A stretch of DNA of 64,000 bases from Lysobacter antibioticus (GCF_000731095.1 NZ_JMTZ01000021.1:62001-126000); one strand, 5' to 3'; counted from the first letter of the stretch, positions 38,480 through 47,774 are shown. The notes: a model not told the origin generated them from the sequence alone. Program-made: numbers and translations.

Positions 38480-39134
38480 CTGGCGTACCTGGGCCGCCGA
38501 CCGCGAGCGCTGGCTCGCGCTGGGCCTGCTGTTGGCCGCGCTGGCGATCGCCTATGCGGTGCTGGTCCACCCGTGGTGGACGGTGCCGATGATGGAAGCC
38601 GGCGAACAGATCGACAATCTGCAAGAGCGCGAACTGCGCCAGCGCATGGAGCTCAAGCAGGCCCCGCAGATCCGCCTGCGCCTGGAGGAAGTGCGCAAGC
38701 AGCAGGCCAGCCGTCCCGGCTTCCTGCCCGAGGCCACCGCCGAACTCGCCACCGCCGGCCTGGTCCAGCGTCTGGAGACCGTGGTGCTGGAGGCCAGCCC
38801 CGGCAACCGCAGTTGCGGCATCGTCAATCGCTCGCCGTTGGCCGAGCCGCGGCGCGACCGCTACGCGCGCGTGGTGGTGCAGGTGCGCTTGCGCTGCGGT
38901 GCGCCCGAGACCGCGGCGGTGCTGCACTCGCTCGAAAGCGGCTCGCCGCGGTTGTTCGTCGGCAACCTCAACCTGTTGTCGACGCGCGGCTACTTCGTGC
39001 CCGGCACCGCCGGTCCGGCCAACGACGGTGGCCTCGACGTCAGCTTCGATCTGTACGGCTACCTGCGCCCGAGCCCGGCGCCGGCGGCCGCATCCAATGC
39101 CAACCCAGCGGCGGTGACTTCCAATGCGCCTTGA
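38469..39134 (+). CDS. gspM: Type II secretion platform protein GspM
   Basis: The 221-residue protein has a single membrane segment near residues 15-36, a coiled-coil stretch (about 42-75; LQERELRQRMELKQ) and a periplasmic ferredoxin-like domain (about 85-200). This is the XpsM form, longer than E. coli GspM (153). It starts with GTG inside the end of gspL and overlaps gspN by 11 bp. A pair of cysteines (SCGIV and LRCGA) could bond in the periplasm. The extreme C-terminus is Ala/Pro-rich and likely unfolded. Confidence 0.88.
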   Translation: MSSNWRTWAADRERWLALGLLLAALAIAYAVLVHPWWTVPMMEAGEQIDNLQERELRQRMELKQAPQIRLRLEEVRKQQASRPGFLPEATAELATAGLVQRLETVVLEASPGNRSCGIVNRSPLAEPRRDRYARVVVQVRLRCGAPETAAVLHSLESGSPRLFVGNLNLLSTRGYFVPGTAGPANDGGLDVSFDLYGYLRPSPAPAAASNANPAAVTSNAP

Positions 39135-39954
39135 CGACGCCAGCCCGCGCACCTGGCTGCTGGCCACCGCCGCCGGCTGGGCGCTGTTGACCTGGGTGCT
39201 GGCGCTCGCCGGCATGGGCCGCAGCGTCGATCCGCTCGATGAAGACCCCAGCCTGGTCAAGGCCCTGCCGCAGGTACGCAAGAGCGCGACCGACGCGCTC
39301 GGCCCCCTGAGCAAGTACGGCGAAATCGCCGCGCGCCCCTTGTTCGTCGACGACCGCCGGCCCAAGCCCTTCTTCATGCAGGGCAAGGGCGAGGGCGAGA
39401 ACCAGGCCGCCGCGTTCGACTACCTGCTGACCAGCGTGCTGATCACCCCGCAGTTGTCGATGGCCTTCCTGCAGCCGGCCGACGGCAGCGAGTCGGTGCG
39501 GGTCAAGCTGGGCGAGGTGCCCGAGTCGCACCCGGCCTGGCGCCTGACTTCGCTGGAGCCGCGCCGGGCCGTGTTCGAAGGGCCGGAAGGCCGCCGCGAA
39601 CTCGACCTGCGCGTATTCAACGGCCAGGGCGGCGAACCGCCGACCGCGATCGCCCCGCCGCAGCCCGGCAGCGCGCCGCAACCGGGCGTGCGTCCGGTGC
39701 CGCCTCCGCCGATGCCGGTGCCTTCGCCGCAACCGCAATCGCAGACGAACCGGGCTTCCACGGTTTCGCAGGTGCCGCCTGCGCCGCCACCGCCGGTGCA
39801 GAACAAGCCCAACGAAGCCGGACAGACCGACAACAACGCATCCGCGCCGCTCACCGAGCAGGCGCAGATGGAAGCCATCCGCAAGCGGATCGAAGCGCGT
39901 CGCGCGCAACTGCGGCAGCAACAAGCCGCTCAACCACCGGCCAACACGCCGTAG
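39124..39954 (+). CDS. gspN: Type II secretion protein N, GspC-like
   Basis: The 276-residue bitopic protein has one membrane segment (about 12-30), a periplasmic GspC-like HR domain (about 60-165; RPLFVDDRRPKPF, LLTSVLITPQLSMAFLQ) and a long Pro/Gln tail. In Xanthomonas the equivalent XpsN does the job of GspC, joining the inner platform to the secretin. There is no separate gspC in the operon, which fits. The tail ends in a short coiled coil (RKRIEARRAQLRQQQ). The gene overlaps gspM and lies nine bases before gspD. Confidence 0.88.
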   Translation: MRLDDASPRTWLLATAAGWALLTWVLALAGMGRSVDPLDEDPSLVKALPQVRKSATDALGPLSKYGEIAARPLFVDDRRPKPFFMQGKGEGENQAAAFDYLLTSVLITPQLSMAFLQPADGSESVRVKLGEVPESHPAWRLTSLEPRRAVFEGPEGRRELDLRVFNGQGGEPPTAIAPPQPGSAPQPGVRPVPPPPMPVPSPQPQSQTNRASTVSQVPPAPPPPVQNKPNEAGQTDNNASAPLTEQAQMEAIRKRIEARRAQLRQQQAAQPPANTP

Positions 39955-39963
39955 AGTGAACGC

Positions 39964-42207
39964 ATGAAGCTACGTCCCCAGCAATACGCCTCTCACGCAC
40001 TGGTTGCGGCGATCATCGCCTCGCAGCTGGCCTCGTGCGCCAGTGTGATGTCGCCGCGGCTGCATCGCGACGGCGATCCGGCCTCTCTCAAGGGACCCCA
40101 GGGCGAGGATGCCCGCGCCCGGTTGGTCCGCGACGGCGTCGTCCAGCAGCCGCTGGAGGGGCAGGCCGACGAGGAAGGTCCGAAGGCGCAGATCCGCCGC
40201 GGCACCGGCCAGGTCATCAACCGCAGCGCCGCCGCGGCGCCGCCGCCGGGCCTGGGCGCGACCAACGGCACCGCCACCTTCAACTTCGAAGGCGAGTCGG
40301 TGCATGCGGTGGCCAAGGCCATCCTCGGCGACATGCTCGGCCAGAACTACGTGATCGCGCCGGGCGTGCAGGGCACCGTGACCCTGGGTACGCCCAAGCC
40401 GGTCAGCGCCGCGGAGGCGCTGAACCTGCTCGAGATGGTGCTGAGCTGGAACAACGCGCGCCTGGTCTACACCGGTGGGCGCTACAACATCGTTCCGTCC
40501 GACCAGGCCCTGGCCGGCAACGTCGCGCCGCGCACCGGCTCGGCCACGGCCGCGCGCGGCTTCGAAGTGCGCACGGTACCGCTGAAGTTCATCTCGGCCA
40601 CCGAGATGGAAAAGATCCTCAAGCCGTATGCGCGCCCGAACGCGATCGTCACCGTCGACAACTCGCGCAACGTGATCAGCGTCGGCGGCACCCGCGCCGA
40701 ACTCGAAAACTACCTGCGCACGATCGAAGTGTTCGACGTCGACTGGCTGTCCGGCATGTCGGTCGGCGTGTTCCCGTTGCAGTCGGGCAAGGCCACCAAG
40801 GTCGTGGCCGACCTGGAAAAAGTGTTCGGCGAACAGAGCAAGTCGCCGGTCTCGGGCATGTTCCGCTTCATGCCGCTGGAAGGCGCCAACGCGGTCATGG
40901 TGATCACCCCGCAGGCCGATTACCTCGACGACATCAAGGACTGGCTCGACCGCATCGACAGCGCCGGCGACAACGTCCAGTTGTTCACCCTGGAACTCAA
41001 ATACATCAAGGCCAAGGATCTCGCCGACCGCCTTGCCGAAGTGTACGGCTCCAACCGCAGCGGCAACGGCGGCGGCGACAACGGCCCGCCTTCGCTGATG
41101 CCGGGCCTGGAATCGGTCGAGCTGCGCGACAGCGACAACGGCTCCAGCGCCGACATCGGCAAGAGCGGCAGTGACTCGGGCTCCAGCGGCGGCGGCCTCG
41201 GCAGCGGCGCATCGCTGGGCTCGCGCCAGTCCGGCAACGGCTCGGTCACCCTCGAGGTCGACGGCGCCAAGGTCGGCGTATCGGCGGTCGAGGAAACCAA
41301 TTCGATCCTGGTGCGCAGCAGCCCGCAGGCCTGGAAATCGATCCGCGACGTCATCCAGAAGCTCGACGTGATGCCGATGCAGGTGCACATCGAGGCCCAG
41401 GTGGCCGAGGTCGAACTCGGCGGCGCGCTCGAATACGGTGTGCAGTGGTTCCTCGACCGCGCCACCATCGACAACGGCTTCGGCGACCTCAACCGCAGCA
41501 CCAATCCGGCGGTGCCGCCGAAGTGGAGCACGGTTGCGGCGAGCATCGGCGGCGTCAGCGGCAACGGCCTGTCGTGGTCGCTGATCAAGAACAACGCCGC
41601 GGCCATCCTCAAGGCCCTGGACTCGGTCACCGACGTGCATATGCTGCAGACGCCGTCGCTGTTGGTGCGCAACAACGCCGAGGGTTCGCTCAACGTCGGC
41701 ACCAAGATCCCGATCGAATCGGTCTCGGTCAATGCCGGCACCGGCAACAACAACACCGTCAGCCAGGTGCAGTACCTGGACACCGGCGTGATCCTCAAGG
41801 TGCGCCCGCGGGTGAGCCGCGACGGCATGGTGTTCATGGACATCGTCCAGGAAGTCAGCTCGGTCGGCCCACGGCTTAACAACAACAGCCCCAACGTCAC
41901 CGTCAACACCCGCAAGCTCAAGACCGAGGCAGCGGTGCAGAGCGGCGAGACGGTCATGCTGGCCGGCTTGATCAACGACGAAACCCGGCGCAGCTCGGGC
42001 GGGCTGCCGGGTCTGAGCCGCATTCCGATAATCGGCGCGGTGTTCGGCTCGCAGAAGTCGGCGACCACGCGTCGCGAAACCATCATCCTGTTGACCCCGA
42101 CCCTGGTGCGCAACCCGCAGGAGTCGCGCGACCTGACCGACGAATACAGCCGCCGCTTCCGCGCGATGGAGCCGCTGCAATCCAAGCAGCCTAAACCGAG
42201 GAAGTAA
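39964..42207 (+). CDS. gspD: Type II secretion secretin
   Basis: The 747-residue outer-membrane channel has a lipoprotein signal (SQLASC, C25 with Ala at +2), as known for XpsD. N domains N0-N3 lie at about 100-440 (FNFEGESVHAVAKAILGDML; VRTVPLKFISATEMEKILKPYARP) and include a Gly/Ser/Asn-rich insert (about 360-420). The C-terminal secretin domain (about 460-730) has VNTRKLKTEAAVQSGETVML and ETIILLTPTLVRNP. Lipidation would let it reach the outer membrane without a GspS pilotin; no such gene is nearby. It is last in the operon and is followed by hairpins. Confidence 0.96.
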   Translation: MKLRPQQYASHALVAAIIASQLASCASVMSPRLHRDGDPASLKGPQGEDARARLVRDGVVQQPLEGQADEEGPKAQIRRGTGQVINRSAAAAPPPGLGATNGTATFNFEGESVHAVAKAILGDMLGQNYVIAPGVQGTVTLGTPKPVSAAEALNLLEMVLSWNNARLVYTGGRYNIVPSDQALAGNVAPRTGSATAARGFEVRTVPLKFISATEMEKILKPYARPNAIVTVDNSRNVISVGGTRAELENYLRTIEVFDVDWLSGMSVGVFPLQSGKATKVVADLEKVFGEQSKSPVSGMFRFMPLEGANAVMVITPQADYLDDIKDWLDRIDSAGDNVQLFTLELKYIKAKDLADRLAEVYGSNRSGNGGGDNGPPSLMPGLESVELRDSDNGSSADIGKSGSDSGSSGGGLGSGASLGSRQSGNGSVTLEVDGAKVGVSAVEETNSILVRSSPQAWKSIRDVIQKLDVMPMQVHIEAQVAEVELGGALEYGVQWFLDRATIDNGFGDLNRSTNPAVPPKWSTVAASIGGVSGNGLSWSLIKNNAAAILKALDSVTDVHMLQTPSLLVRNNAEGSLNVGTKIPIESVSVNAGTGNNNTVSQVQYLDTGVILKVRPRVSRDGMVFMDIVQEVSSVGPRLNNNSPNVTVNTRKLKTEAAVQSGETVMLAGLINDETRRSSGGLPGLSRIPIIGAVFGSQKSATTRRETIILLTPTLVRNPQESRDLTDEYSRRFRAMEPLQSKQPKPRK

Positions 42208-42511
42208 GCCTCGCGCTGTGCGGTGTTTGATGCGGGGTGTTTGACTGGGGCCGGCTTGCCGGCCCCATTGCTGTGCAGGCCGTCGCCGGCTTGCCGGCTC
42301 CATTGCGCCGCGGGCCGTAGCCGACACGCCGCCCGAGTGCTTTGTGCGTGACCGACGATACGACGACGCCGTCGTGATCCGGCTTCAGGTCGAATACGTA
42401 CCGCTATGTCCGCCGCCCGTCACTGCTGGAACCAACGATCGGTCGCCGTGCCGGCGATGCGCGCGGTGGCGTGGGCTATGGGACCATGCGGCTTCGTGAT
42501 AGAACCCCGCC
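42208..42511. terminator. Hairpins after gspD; no gene
   Basis: GGGGCCGGC (42247-42255) pairs perfectly with GCCGGCCCC (42258-42266) about 40 bp past the gspD stop, followed by ATTGCTG. A smaller GCCGGC/GCCGGC hairpin lies at 42285-42298. The T content after the stem is poor, so termination is possible but not sure. The remainder up to 42511 shows no gene. Confidence 0.5.
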
Positions 42512-43351
42512 ATGACTGAATTGCCCATCGTCGTAGTGCCGGTCGGTGCCGACGACGACGCACTCGATGCCTGCCTCGCCGCACTGGAGCTGTGCACGCC
42601 GCCGGGTGCGCGGGTGTGGCTGGCCGACGACGCCCGCGCCGGGCCCCGCGGCTACGCGATCGTCGAGCGCTGGCTTAAGCGCACCGCGCTCAAGGCCGAC
42701 TACAGCCGCCGTCAGCGCAGCCTGGGCGAAGTCGCGCACCTGGACGAAGTGCTGAGCGTTTGCGGCGACGCCGACGTCGCGGTGCTCGCGCCCGACGCGG
42801 TGCCGGCGCCGGGCTGGCTGTCGCGCCTGAGCGCCTGCCTGGCCGCCGACGGCGCCATCGCCTCGGCCACGCCCTGGTGCAACGCCGGCGAAGCCGCGGC
42901 CTGGCCGCGGATCGGCGAAATCGCCCCCTTGCCCGACGCCGAAGACGCAGAACGCCTGTCGCGGGCCTTGCAGCAGATGCCGGCCCTGCATCCGGAACTG
43001 CCGGCCGCGATCGGCCACGCCGTGCTGTTGCGCGGCAGCGCCCGCCGCCGCGCCGGCGGCCTCGACGCGGCGAGCTACGGCTCCTGGTATGCGGCCCTGA
43101 CCGACCTGTCCCTGCGCCTGTCCGGACTGGGCTGGCGCAACGTGTTGTGCGATACCGCCTATGTCGCGCGCGGCGGCGAAGGCCGGCCCAGCGACGGCGA
43201 CATGGACGCGCTGGCCGCGCGCTGGCCGGACTGGCATGCGCGCCTGGCGAATTTCCTCATGGACGACCCTCTGCGCGAGCTGCGCCAACAACTCGCCGAA
43301 CGCCTCGAGCGCGTCGGCCCACCGGAACCGCAACGTGATCTCTTTCTCTGA
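42512..43351 (+). CDS. Glycosyltransferase family 2-like protein, diverged
   Basis: The 279-residue protein has the first half of a GT-A fold: LPIVVVPVGADDDALDACLAAL, then DVAVLAPDAVPAPGWL as the likely nucleotide-sugar site and a weak DxD-like region. The middle (about 120-230) has NVLCDTAYVARGGEG, near where GT2 enzymes have the ED-x-D-Y catalytic part, here degenerate. It may be a rhamnosyltransferase-like enzyme or an inactive partner. It overlaps the next glycosyltransferase gene by 17 bp, so both probably act on the same glycan, perhaps LPS. Confidence 0.68.
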   Translation: MTELPIVVVPVGADDDALDACLAALELCTPPGARVWLADDARAGPRGYAIVERWLKRTALKADYSRRQRSLGEVAHLDEVLSVCGDADVAVLAPDAVPAPGWLSRLSACLAADGAIASATPWCNAGEAAAWPRIGEIAPLPDAEDAERLSRALQQMPALHPELPAAIGHAVLLRGSARRRAGGLDAASYGSWYAALTDLSLRLSGLGWRNVLCDTAYVARGGEGRPSDGDMDALAARWPDWHARLANFLMDDPLRELRQQLAERLERVGPPEPQRDLFL

Positions 43352-44255
43352 CCCCGGCCAGGCGCGCACCGACGCCGGCGAGCGCGCGCCGGCTGTCAAC
43401 GAGCCTGCTCTCAAGGCGATCGTGGTCACCTACCGCAGCGCGGCGACGATCGACGAATGCCTGAGCCGGTTGCGCAACAGTCTCGGCGTCCGGGCGATCC
43501 GCGTCGTCGACAACCAGTCCGACGACGGCACTCTCGACATCGTCCAGCGCCACGCCTCCGCCGACCCGCGCCTGCGCTTCATCGCCAACCCGGACAACCC
43601 AGGCTTCTCGGTCGGTTGCAACCAGGGCGCGGCCGACCTGGAGCCGTCGGCGGACGAGGACGACTGGCTGGTATTCGTCAACCCCGACTGCATGGTCGAG
43701 CGCGACACCCTGCTGCAACTGCACGCCCTGGCGGCGCCGCTCGGCGAGGCCCTGGTCAGCGCCGACCTGATCAACGAACAGGGCGAGCGCGATGTCGCCG
43801 TGCGCCGCCGCGACCCCGATTTCGGCGCGATGCTGGCCGGCCTGCTGCGTCCGTCGGCGGCGCCGAAGATGGCGGTCGCGCCCGACGATGCGCAGCCGTT
43901 GCAGCTGGTCGAGGCGACCTCGGGCGCGCTGATGCTGATGCCCAGGCGCCTGTTCGCGCGCATCGGCGGCTTCGACGAAGGCTATCGCCTGCACGCCGAA
44001 GACCTCGACCTGTGCCGGCGCGTGCGCGAAGCCGGTGCGATCGTGGCGGTGGCCAATCGCGTCCGCGTCGTGCACGTGCGCGGCGTGTCGAGCCGTTCGC
44101 GGCCGTTCTTCGTCGAGTGGCACAAGCATCGCGGCTTGTGGCGCTATTTCCGCAAGTTCGAGGCCTCGCGCCGCGGCGCGCTGGTGCGCGCCGGCGTGTT
44201 CGCGGCGATCTGGGGGCGCTTTCCGATTGCGGCCTTGCGGGCGTGGTGGCGTTGA
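43335..44255 (+). CDS. Glycosyltransferase family 2 protein (rhamnosyltransferase-like)
   Basis: The 306-residue GT-A enzyme has the start ALKAIVVTYRSAATIDECLSR, then NQSDDGT, then NPDNPGFSVGCNQGA and the metal site in VNPDCMV. The acceptor region EATSGALMLMPRRLFARIGGFDEGY with AEDLDLCRRVREAG is typical of the WbbL/RfbF group that adds rhamnose to LPS or exopolysaccharide. The C-terminal 60 residues hold a basic helix and hydrophobic stretch that may touch the membrane. The GTG start at 43335 lies inside the previous gene. Confidence 0.82.
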   Translation: MISFSDPGQARTDAGERAPAVNEPALKAIVVTYRSAATIDECLSRLRNSLGVRAIRVVDNQSDDGTLDIVQRHASADPRLRFIANPDNPGFSVGCNQGAADLEPSADEDDWLVFVNPDCMVERDTLLQLHALAAPLGEALVSADLINEQGERDVAVRRRDPDFGAMLAGLLRPSAAPKMAVAPDDAQPLQLVEATSGALMLMPRRLFARIGGFDEGYRLHAEDLDLCRRVREAGAIVAVANRVRVVHVRGVSSRSRPFFVEWHKHRGLWRYFRKFEASRRGALVRAGVFAAIWGRFPIAALRAWWR

Positions 44256-44672
44256 GCTGAGGCGCTGTACCTCGCCGTCGTCCACGTTCTGCTTAGCCCC
44301 TCTTCAGCACACGCGCGAGGAATGGCGCGACGGCTCTTGAGGCTGCATGTGCCAGGCGAATTCCGTCGCGTGCGCCCTCATCCGCGCTCCGCGCACCTTC
44401 TCCCGCAGGCGGGAGGAGGGCAAGGCGAAGCATCGCTTGCAACGGATCATCCGCTCGCTTCGATCCTCTCCACAGATCGTGTTCTAGCCCCTCTCCCGCT
44501 TGCGGGGTGAGGGGGCGCGTCTGCGAGCCACTGGTTCGCACGGCTCCGAACGCCCGAACGCTATGCGTCCGGGCCGGGACGGAAGCGCAGTCTGCACGGC
44601 CTGCGATGCAACCGTGTCCTCATCCGCACTGCACACCTTCTTCGACAAGCGGGAGAAGGGAGGGCTGTACCC
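44256..44672. repeat. Gene-free block of hairpin repeats
   Basis: No gene is seen. A CCTCATCCGC... element occurs twice, 44376-44418 (with CTTCTCCCGCAGGCGGGAGG hairpin) and 44620-44660 (diverged). A CTCTCCCGCTTGCGGGGTGA hairpin lies near 44493-44512. A degenerate copy of the GAACGCCCG...CGGGCCGGG palindrome lies at 44548-44580. Both neighbours converge on this region, so the hairpins may act as transcript ends. Confidence 0.7.
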
Positions 44673-45719
44673 TCACAACTCCATCAAATCGCGTCCGATC
44701 ACCAAGCGCCCGGCGAAATACGGCGCGACCGCTGCGCGCCAGACTTCGTCGGTGAGCGATGCATCGCCGCCCGGCACGAAGTGGCTCAATACCAGGGTCT
44801 TCACGCCGGCTTCGGTTGCGAGGCGGCCGACCTGTTCGGTGGTGGTGTGGCTGTCGAGCAGATGCTGGCGCAGGCGCCCGGCCTGGGCTTCGCTGGCGAT
44901 CAGGCGTTCCAGCGCGGGCAGGTACATGACCTCGTGCACCAGCATGTCGGCGCCGCGCGCCAGCTCGACCAGGGCCGGCGACGGCCGGGTGTCGCCGGAG
45001 AAGACGATCGAGCGGTCCGGGCAGTCGAAGCGGTACGCGAAGGCCGGCGCCATCGGCGGGTGATCGACCAGGGCCGCGGTCACTTTGACCCGCTCGTCGC
45101 GCATCACTACGCCGCCGCGGCGCAGTTCGTGCGGACGAATCAGCGGCGCCAGCGGCGGGCGGCCTTCGTCGGCGATGCGGATGCGGATGTCCTCGGCGTT
45201 GAGCTGCAGGAAGCGCCGGGTCATGCGCACGAGCGGCGGCGGGCCCCAGGTGCCGACCGGCCGGCGCAGGTCGGCGGCCCAGGCCAGCAACAACAGATTG
45301 CCGTAGTCGGCGTTGTGGTCGGAATGGTGATGGGTGAGGAAGACCTCGCGGATCGCGCCGAGCGCCAACCCGGCCAGGGCCATCTGGCGGGCGACGCCGT
45401 TGCCGCAGTCGACGATGTAGACCGCGTCGTCGACGACCACCGCCTGTGCTGGCGCCGCGCGCAGCGCCTTCGGGGTGGGGCCGCCGGCGGTGCCGAGCAG
45501 GATCAGGCGCGAGCGTGCGGTCGTGTCCACGGGCGCGGCCAATGCGGCGCGCTGCTTCGGCGCGGCGAGCGCGGAGCGCCAGTTCGGCGCAGCGAGTGCG
45601 GAGTGACAGCTCGGCGCGGCGAGCGCGGAGCGCCAGTTCGGCGCAGCGAGTGCGCCGAGACCCAAGGCGCCGGCGGCGGCTAGAAAGCGTCTGCGGGAGA
45701 GGGTGTCGATGGCGGCCAT
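44673..45719 (-). CDS. Metallo-beta-lactamase-fold hydrolase with Tat signal and a 9-residue repeat
   Basis: The 348-residue precursor has a twin-arginine signal (SRRRFLAAAGALGLGALA). Residues about 23-63 hold four or five copies of a nine-residue unit (ALAAPNWRS type) made by a 27-bp DNA repeat at 45559-45660. The MBL domain follows, with HxHxDH as H130-x-H132-x-D134-H135 (THHHSDHN) and later ligands in VDHPP, FSGDTRPS and LSHFVPGG. The pattern resembles RNase Z- or arylsulfatase-type family members acting in the periplasm. Substrate unknown. The repeat lengthens the signal-peptide region and does not disturb the frame. Confidence 0.84.
   Translation of the reverse strand: MAAIDTLSRRRFLAAAGALGLGALAAPNWRSALAAPSCHSALAAPNWRSALAAPKQRAALAAPVDTTARSRLILLGTAGGPTPKALRAAPAQAVVVDDAVYIVDCGNGVARQMALAGLALGAIREVFLTHHHSDHNADYGNLLLLAWAADLRRPVGTWGPPPLVRMTRRFLQLNAEDIRIRIADEGRPPLAPLIRPHELRRGGVVMRDERVKVTAALVDHPPMAPAFAYRFDCPDRSIVFSGDTRPSPALVELARGADMLVHEVMYLPALERLIASEAQAGRLRQHLLDSHTTTEQVGRLATEAGVKTLVLSHFVPGGDASLTDEVWRAAVAPYFAGRLVIGRDLMEL
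45559..45660 (-). repeat. 27-bp tandem repeat inside the MBL-fold gene
   Basis: Units lie at 45559-45585, 45586-45612 and 45613-45639, with a partial copy from 45640 and a diverged partial copy before 45559. The first and third units are identical. All preserve the frame and encode an ALAAP-containing nonapeptide just after the Tat signal. Confidence 0.92.
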
Positions 45720-45903
45720 GGCGACAGCCTAATGCCTGCGGCCCGGGCTCGATCACATCGGCCGGGACGTATCTGGAGCGGCGCTCGCTAGCGGCCTGTG
45801 CCGCCAGTCGGAAAATGCAGCGCCGCGCCGCTGCGGGCTTGAACCCGGCCGTATAGTCGGTCGGGCGACCACAGGGGGTCGGTCAGTCGACAGGGAGTCG
45901 GTG

Positions 45904-46773
45904 ATGTCTATCTTCAGCAGGTGGTTCGGTACTAAGCCAGACGGTTCGGAAAATGCGGCACCGATGGACCTGGTGACCTTCGCCGAGCGCTACGCCGCGG
46001 CGGTGCGCGCGGCCTGGCCCGAGGCCCGGGTCGAGATCGGGCACGGCGCGGCGACCGCCGATACCCGGGTCGACTGGAGCCTGCCGGACGGCTTCAAGGC
46101 CACCCATTTCCTCGGCAACAGTTATCTGCGTTATCTCGGCGCGCCGCAGGAGCTCGAAGCGATCTTCGCCGAGCAACTGGCCGGCGCGCGCGCGATCCAA
46201 CGCGATTTCGTCAGCGGCCCCGAGGCCGCGAATGCGGTGATCCTGCCGGTGCTGAAGACGCGCGGCTGGCACGAGACCGCGCTGCAGCAGGCGCGTTCGT
46301 TCGGCAGCGAATCGATGCTGCCCTTCATCGTCGAGCCCTTGGCCGGCGATCTGGTCCTGACCTATGTCGAGGACACGCCGGATTCGATGAGTTTCCTGTC
46401 GCCGTCCGAGGCCGAGCGCCGCGGTTTCGACCGCGAGACTTTGTACACCCAGGCGCTCGACAACCTGACCCGTTTCCTGCCCGAACTCGACGTGCAGGGC
46501 GGCGGCGGGCGTTATGTCGCCCGGCTCGACCGCAACTACGACGCCAGCATGGTGCTGCTGTTCGACCGCTGGCGCGACCGCATCGAGATCAAGGGCGATC
46601 CGGTGTTCGCGATCGCCGCACGCGACGAGCTGATGCTGTGCGGCAGCGAGGACGACGACAGCGTCGCTTCGTTGCGCGACATCGCCGACGAGATCGCGCT
46701 GTCGTCGAGCTACAACCTGTCGCGCGCCTTGTTCATCCACCGCGACGGCGGCCTGCAAGTGTTCGCCAGCTAA
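45904..46773 (+). CDS. DUF1444-like cytoplasmic protein
   Basis: The 289-residue protein begins MSIFSRWFGTK and has the DUF1444 (YtpQ/UPF0354) layout. A first region (about 20-110; DLVTFAERYAAAVRAAWP) is followed by a second half with FIVEPLAGDLVLTYVEDTPDSMSFLS, then ALDNLTRFLPELDVQGGGGRYVARLDRNYDASMVLLFDRW. Function is unknown in the family. The start at 45904 has GGGAG six bases upstream; a GTG one codon earlier is possible. It is convergent with pyrF and has no evident partner. Confidence 0.8.
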   Translation: MSIFSRWFGTKPDGSENAAPMDLVTFAERYAAAVRAAWPEARVEIGHGAATADTRVDWSLPDGFKATHFLGNSYLRYLGAPQELEAIFAEQLAGARAIQRDFVSGPEAANAVILPVLKTRGWHETALQQARSFGSESMLPFIVEPLAGDLVLTYVEDTPDSMSFLSPSEAERRGFDRETLYTQALDNLTRFLPELDVQGGGGRYVARLDRNYDASMVLLFDRWRDRIEIKGDPVFAIAARDELMLCGSEDDDSVASLRDIADEIALSSSYNLSRALFIHRDGGLQVFAS

Positions 46774-46806
46774 GCTCGGTGGCGTAGACGCAGGTTCGGC
46801 GGCGGC

Positions 46807-47619
46807 TCAGCGGTAGCGGTTGATTTCGTCGCGCAGGGATTTCGCCGCCGCAGCCGAGGCGGCGGCATAGTCGTCGCCGTTGGAGGCGTAGAGGATCGCG
46901 CGCGAGCTGCTGACCATCAGGCCGGTGCCGTCTGCGGTCTTGGCATTGCTCACCACCGCCTCGACGTCGCCGCCTTGCGCGCCGACGCCGGGTACCAGGA
47001 ACGGCACCTCGCCGACGATCGCGCGTACTTCGCGCAGCTGCGACGGCCAGGTCGCGCCGACCACGAGCGCGCAATTGCCGTGGCCGTTCCATTCGCGTGC
47101 GACCTTCTCGGCGACGTGCTGGTAGAGCGGGCGGCCGGCGACTTCGAGGTCCTGCAGGTCGCCGGCGCCGGGATTGGAGGTGCGGCACAGCACGACCACG
47201 CCGCGGTCGGCGCGGTCGAGGAAGGGCTGGACCGAATCGCGGCCGAGATAGGGGTTGGCGGTGACCGCATCGGCGCCGTAGCGGTCGAAGGCTTCGGTGA
47301 CGTAGTGCTGGGCGGTGCTGCCGATGTCGCCGCGCTTGCTGTCGAGGATCACCGGGATGCCGGGATGGTTCGCGTGCGCGTAGGCGATCAGGCGGGCGAG
47401 CGCGTCTTCGGCGCGCAGTGCGGCGAAATGCGCGATCTGCGGCTTGAATGCGCAGGCGTATTCGGCGGTGGCGTCGATGATGTCGCGGTTGAAGGCGAAC
47501 ACCGCATCGGCGTCGCCGGCGAAACGCGCCGGAAACTTCGCCGGCTCGGGATCGAGGCCGACGCAGACGAGAGTGCCGGCCTGTTGCCAGCGTTGACGCA
47601 ATGCCTGCATGAAGCTCAT
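46807..47619 (-). CDS. pyrF: Orotidine 5'-phosphate decarboxylase
   Basis: The 270-residue enzyme makes UMP from OMP, the last step of de novo pyrimidine synthesis. The group-2 active-site motif DSKRGDIGSTA and the phosphate-binding PGVGAQGG are present. The start MSFMQALRQRWQQ and length match the longer bacterial type 2 subfamily rather than E. coli PyrF (245). It stands alone, convergent with the DUF1444-like gene. Confidence 0.94.
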   Translation of the reverse strand: MSFMQALRQRWQQAGTLVCVGLDPEPAKFPARFAGDADAVFAFNRDIIDATAEYACAFKPQIAHFAALRAEDALARLIAYAHANHPGIPVILDSKRGDIGSTAQHYVTEAFDRYGADAVTANPYLGRDSVQPFLDRADRGVVVLCRTSNPGAGDLQDLEVAGRPLYQHVAEKVAREWNGHGNCALVVGATWPSQLREVRAIVGEVPFLVPGVGAQGGDVEAVVSNAKTADGTGLMVSSSRAILYASNGDDYAAASAAAAKSLRDEINRYR

Positions 47620-47726
47620 CGATGCGATTCCTCGTGGTGATGCCGTGCTTGGGTTGGTTGCAAACCCGGCTGTTTCATTTCTATGTCTGTGCCGGGATTA
47701 GCGTCCCGACGCCGCTGTACGCTTAT

Positions 47727-47770
47727 CGATTCCCGATTCCCGATTCCCGATTCCCGATTCCCGATTCCCG
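47727..47770. repeat. Six-copy CGATTCC heptamer array
   Basis: Six exact copies of CGATTCC occupy 47727-47768 and end in CGG, directly before the end of the map gene at 47775. It is the complement of the unit found at the mlaE-mlaF, valS and gspE-gspF junctions. The interval 47620-47774 between map and pyrF holds no gene. Confidence 0.9.
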
Positions 47771-47774
47771 GCCC

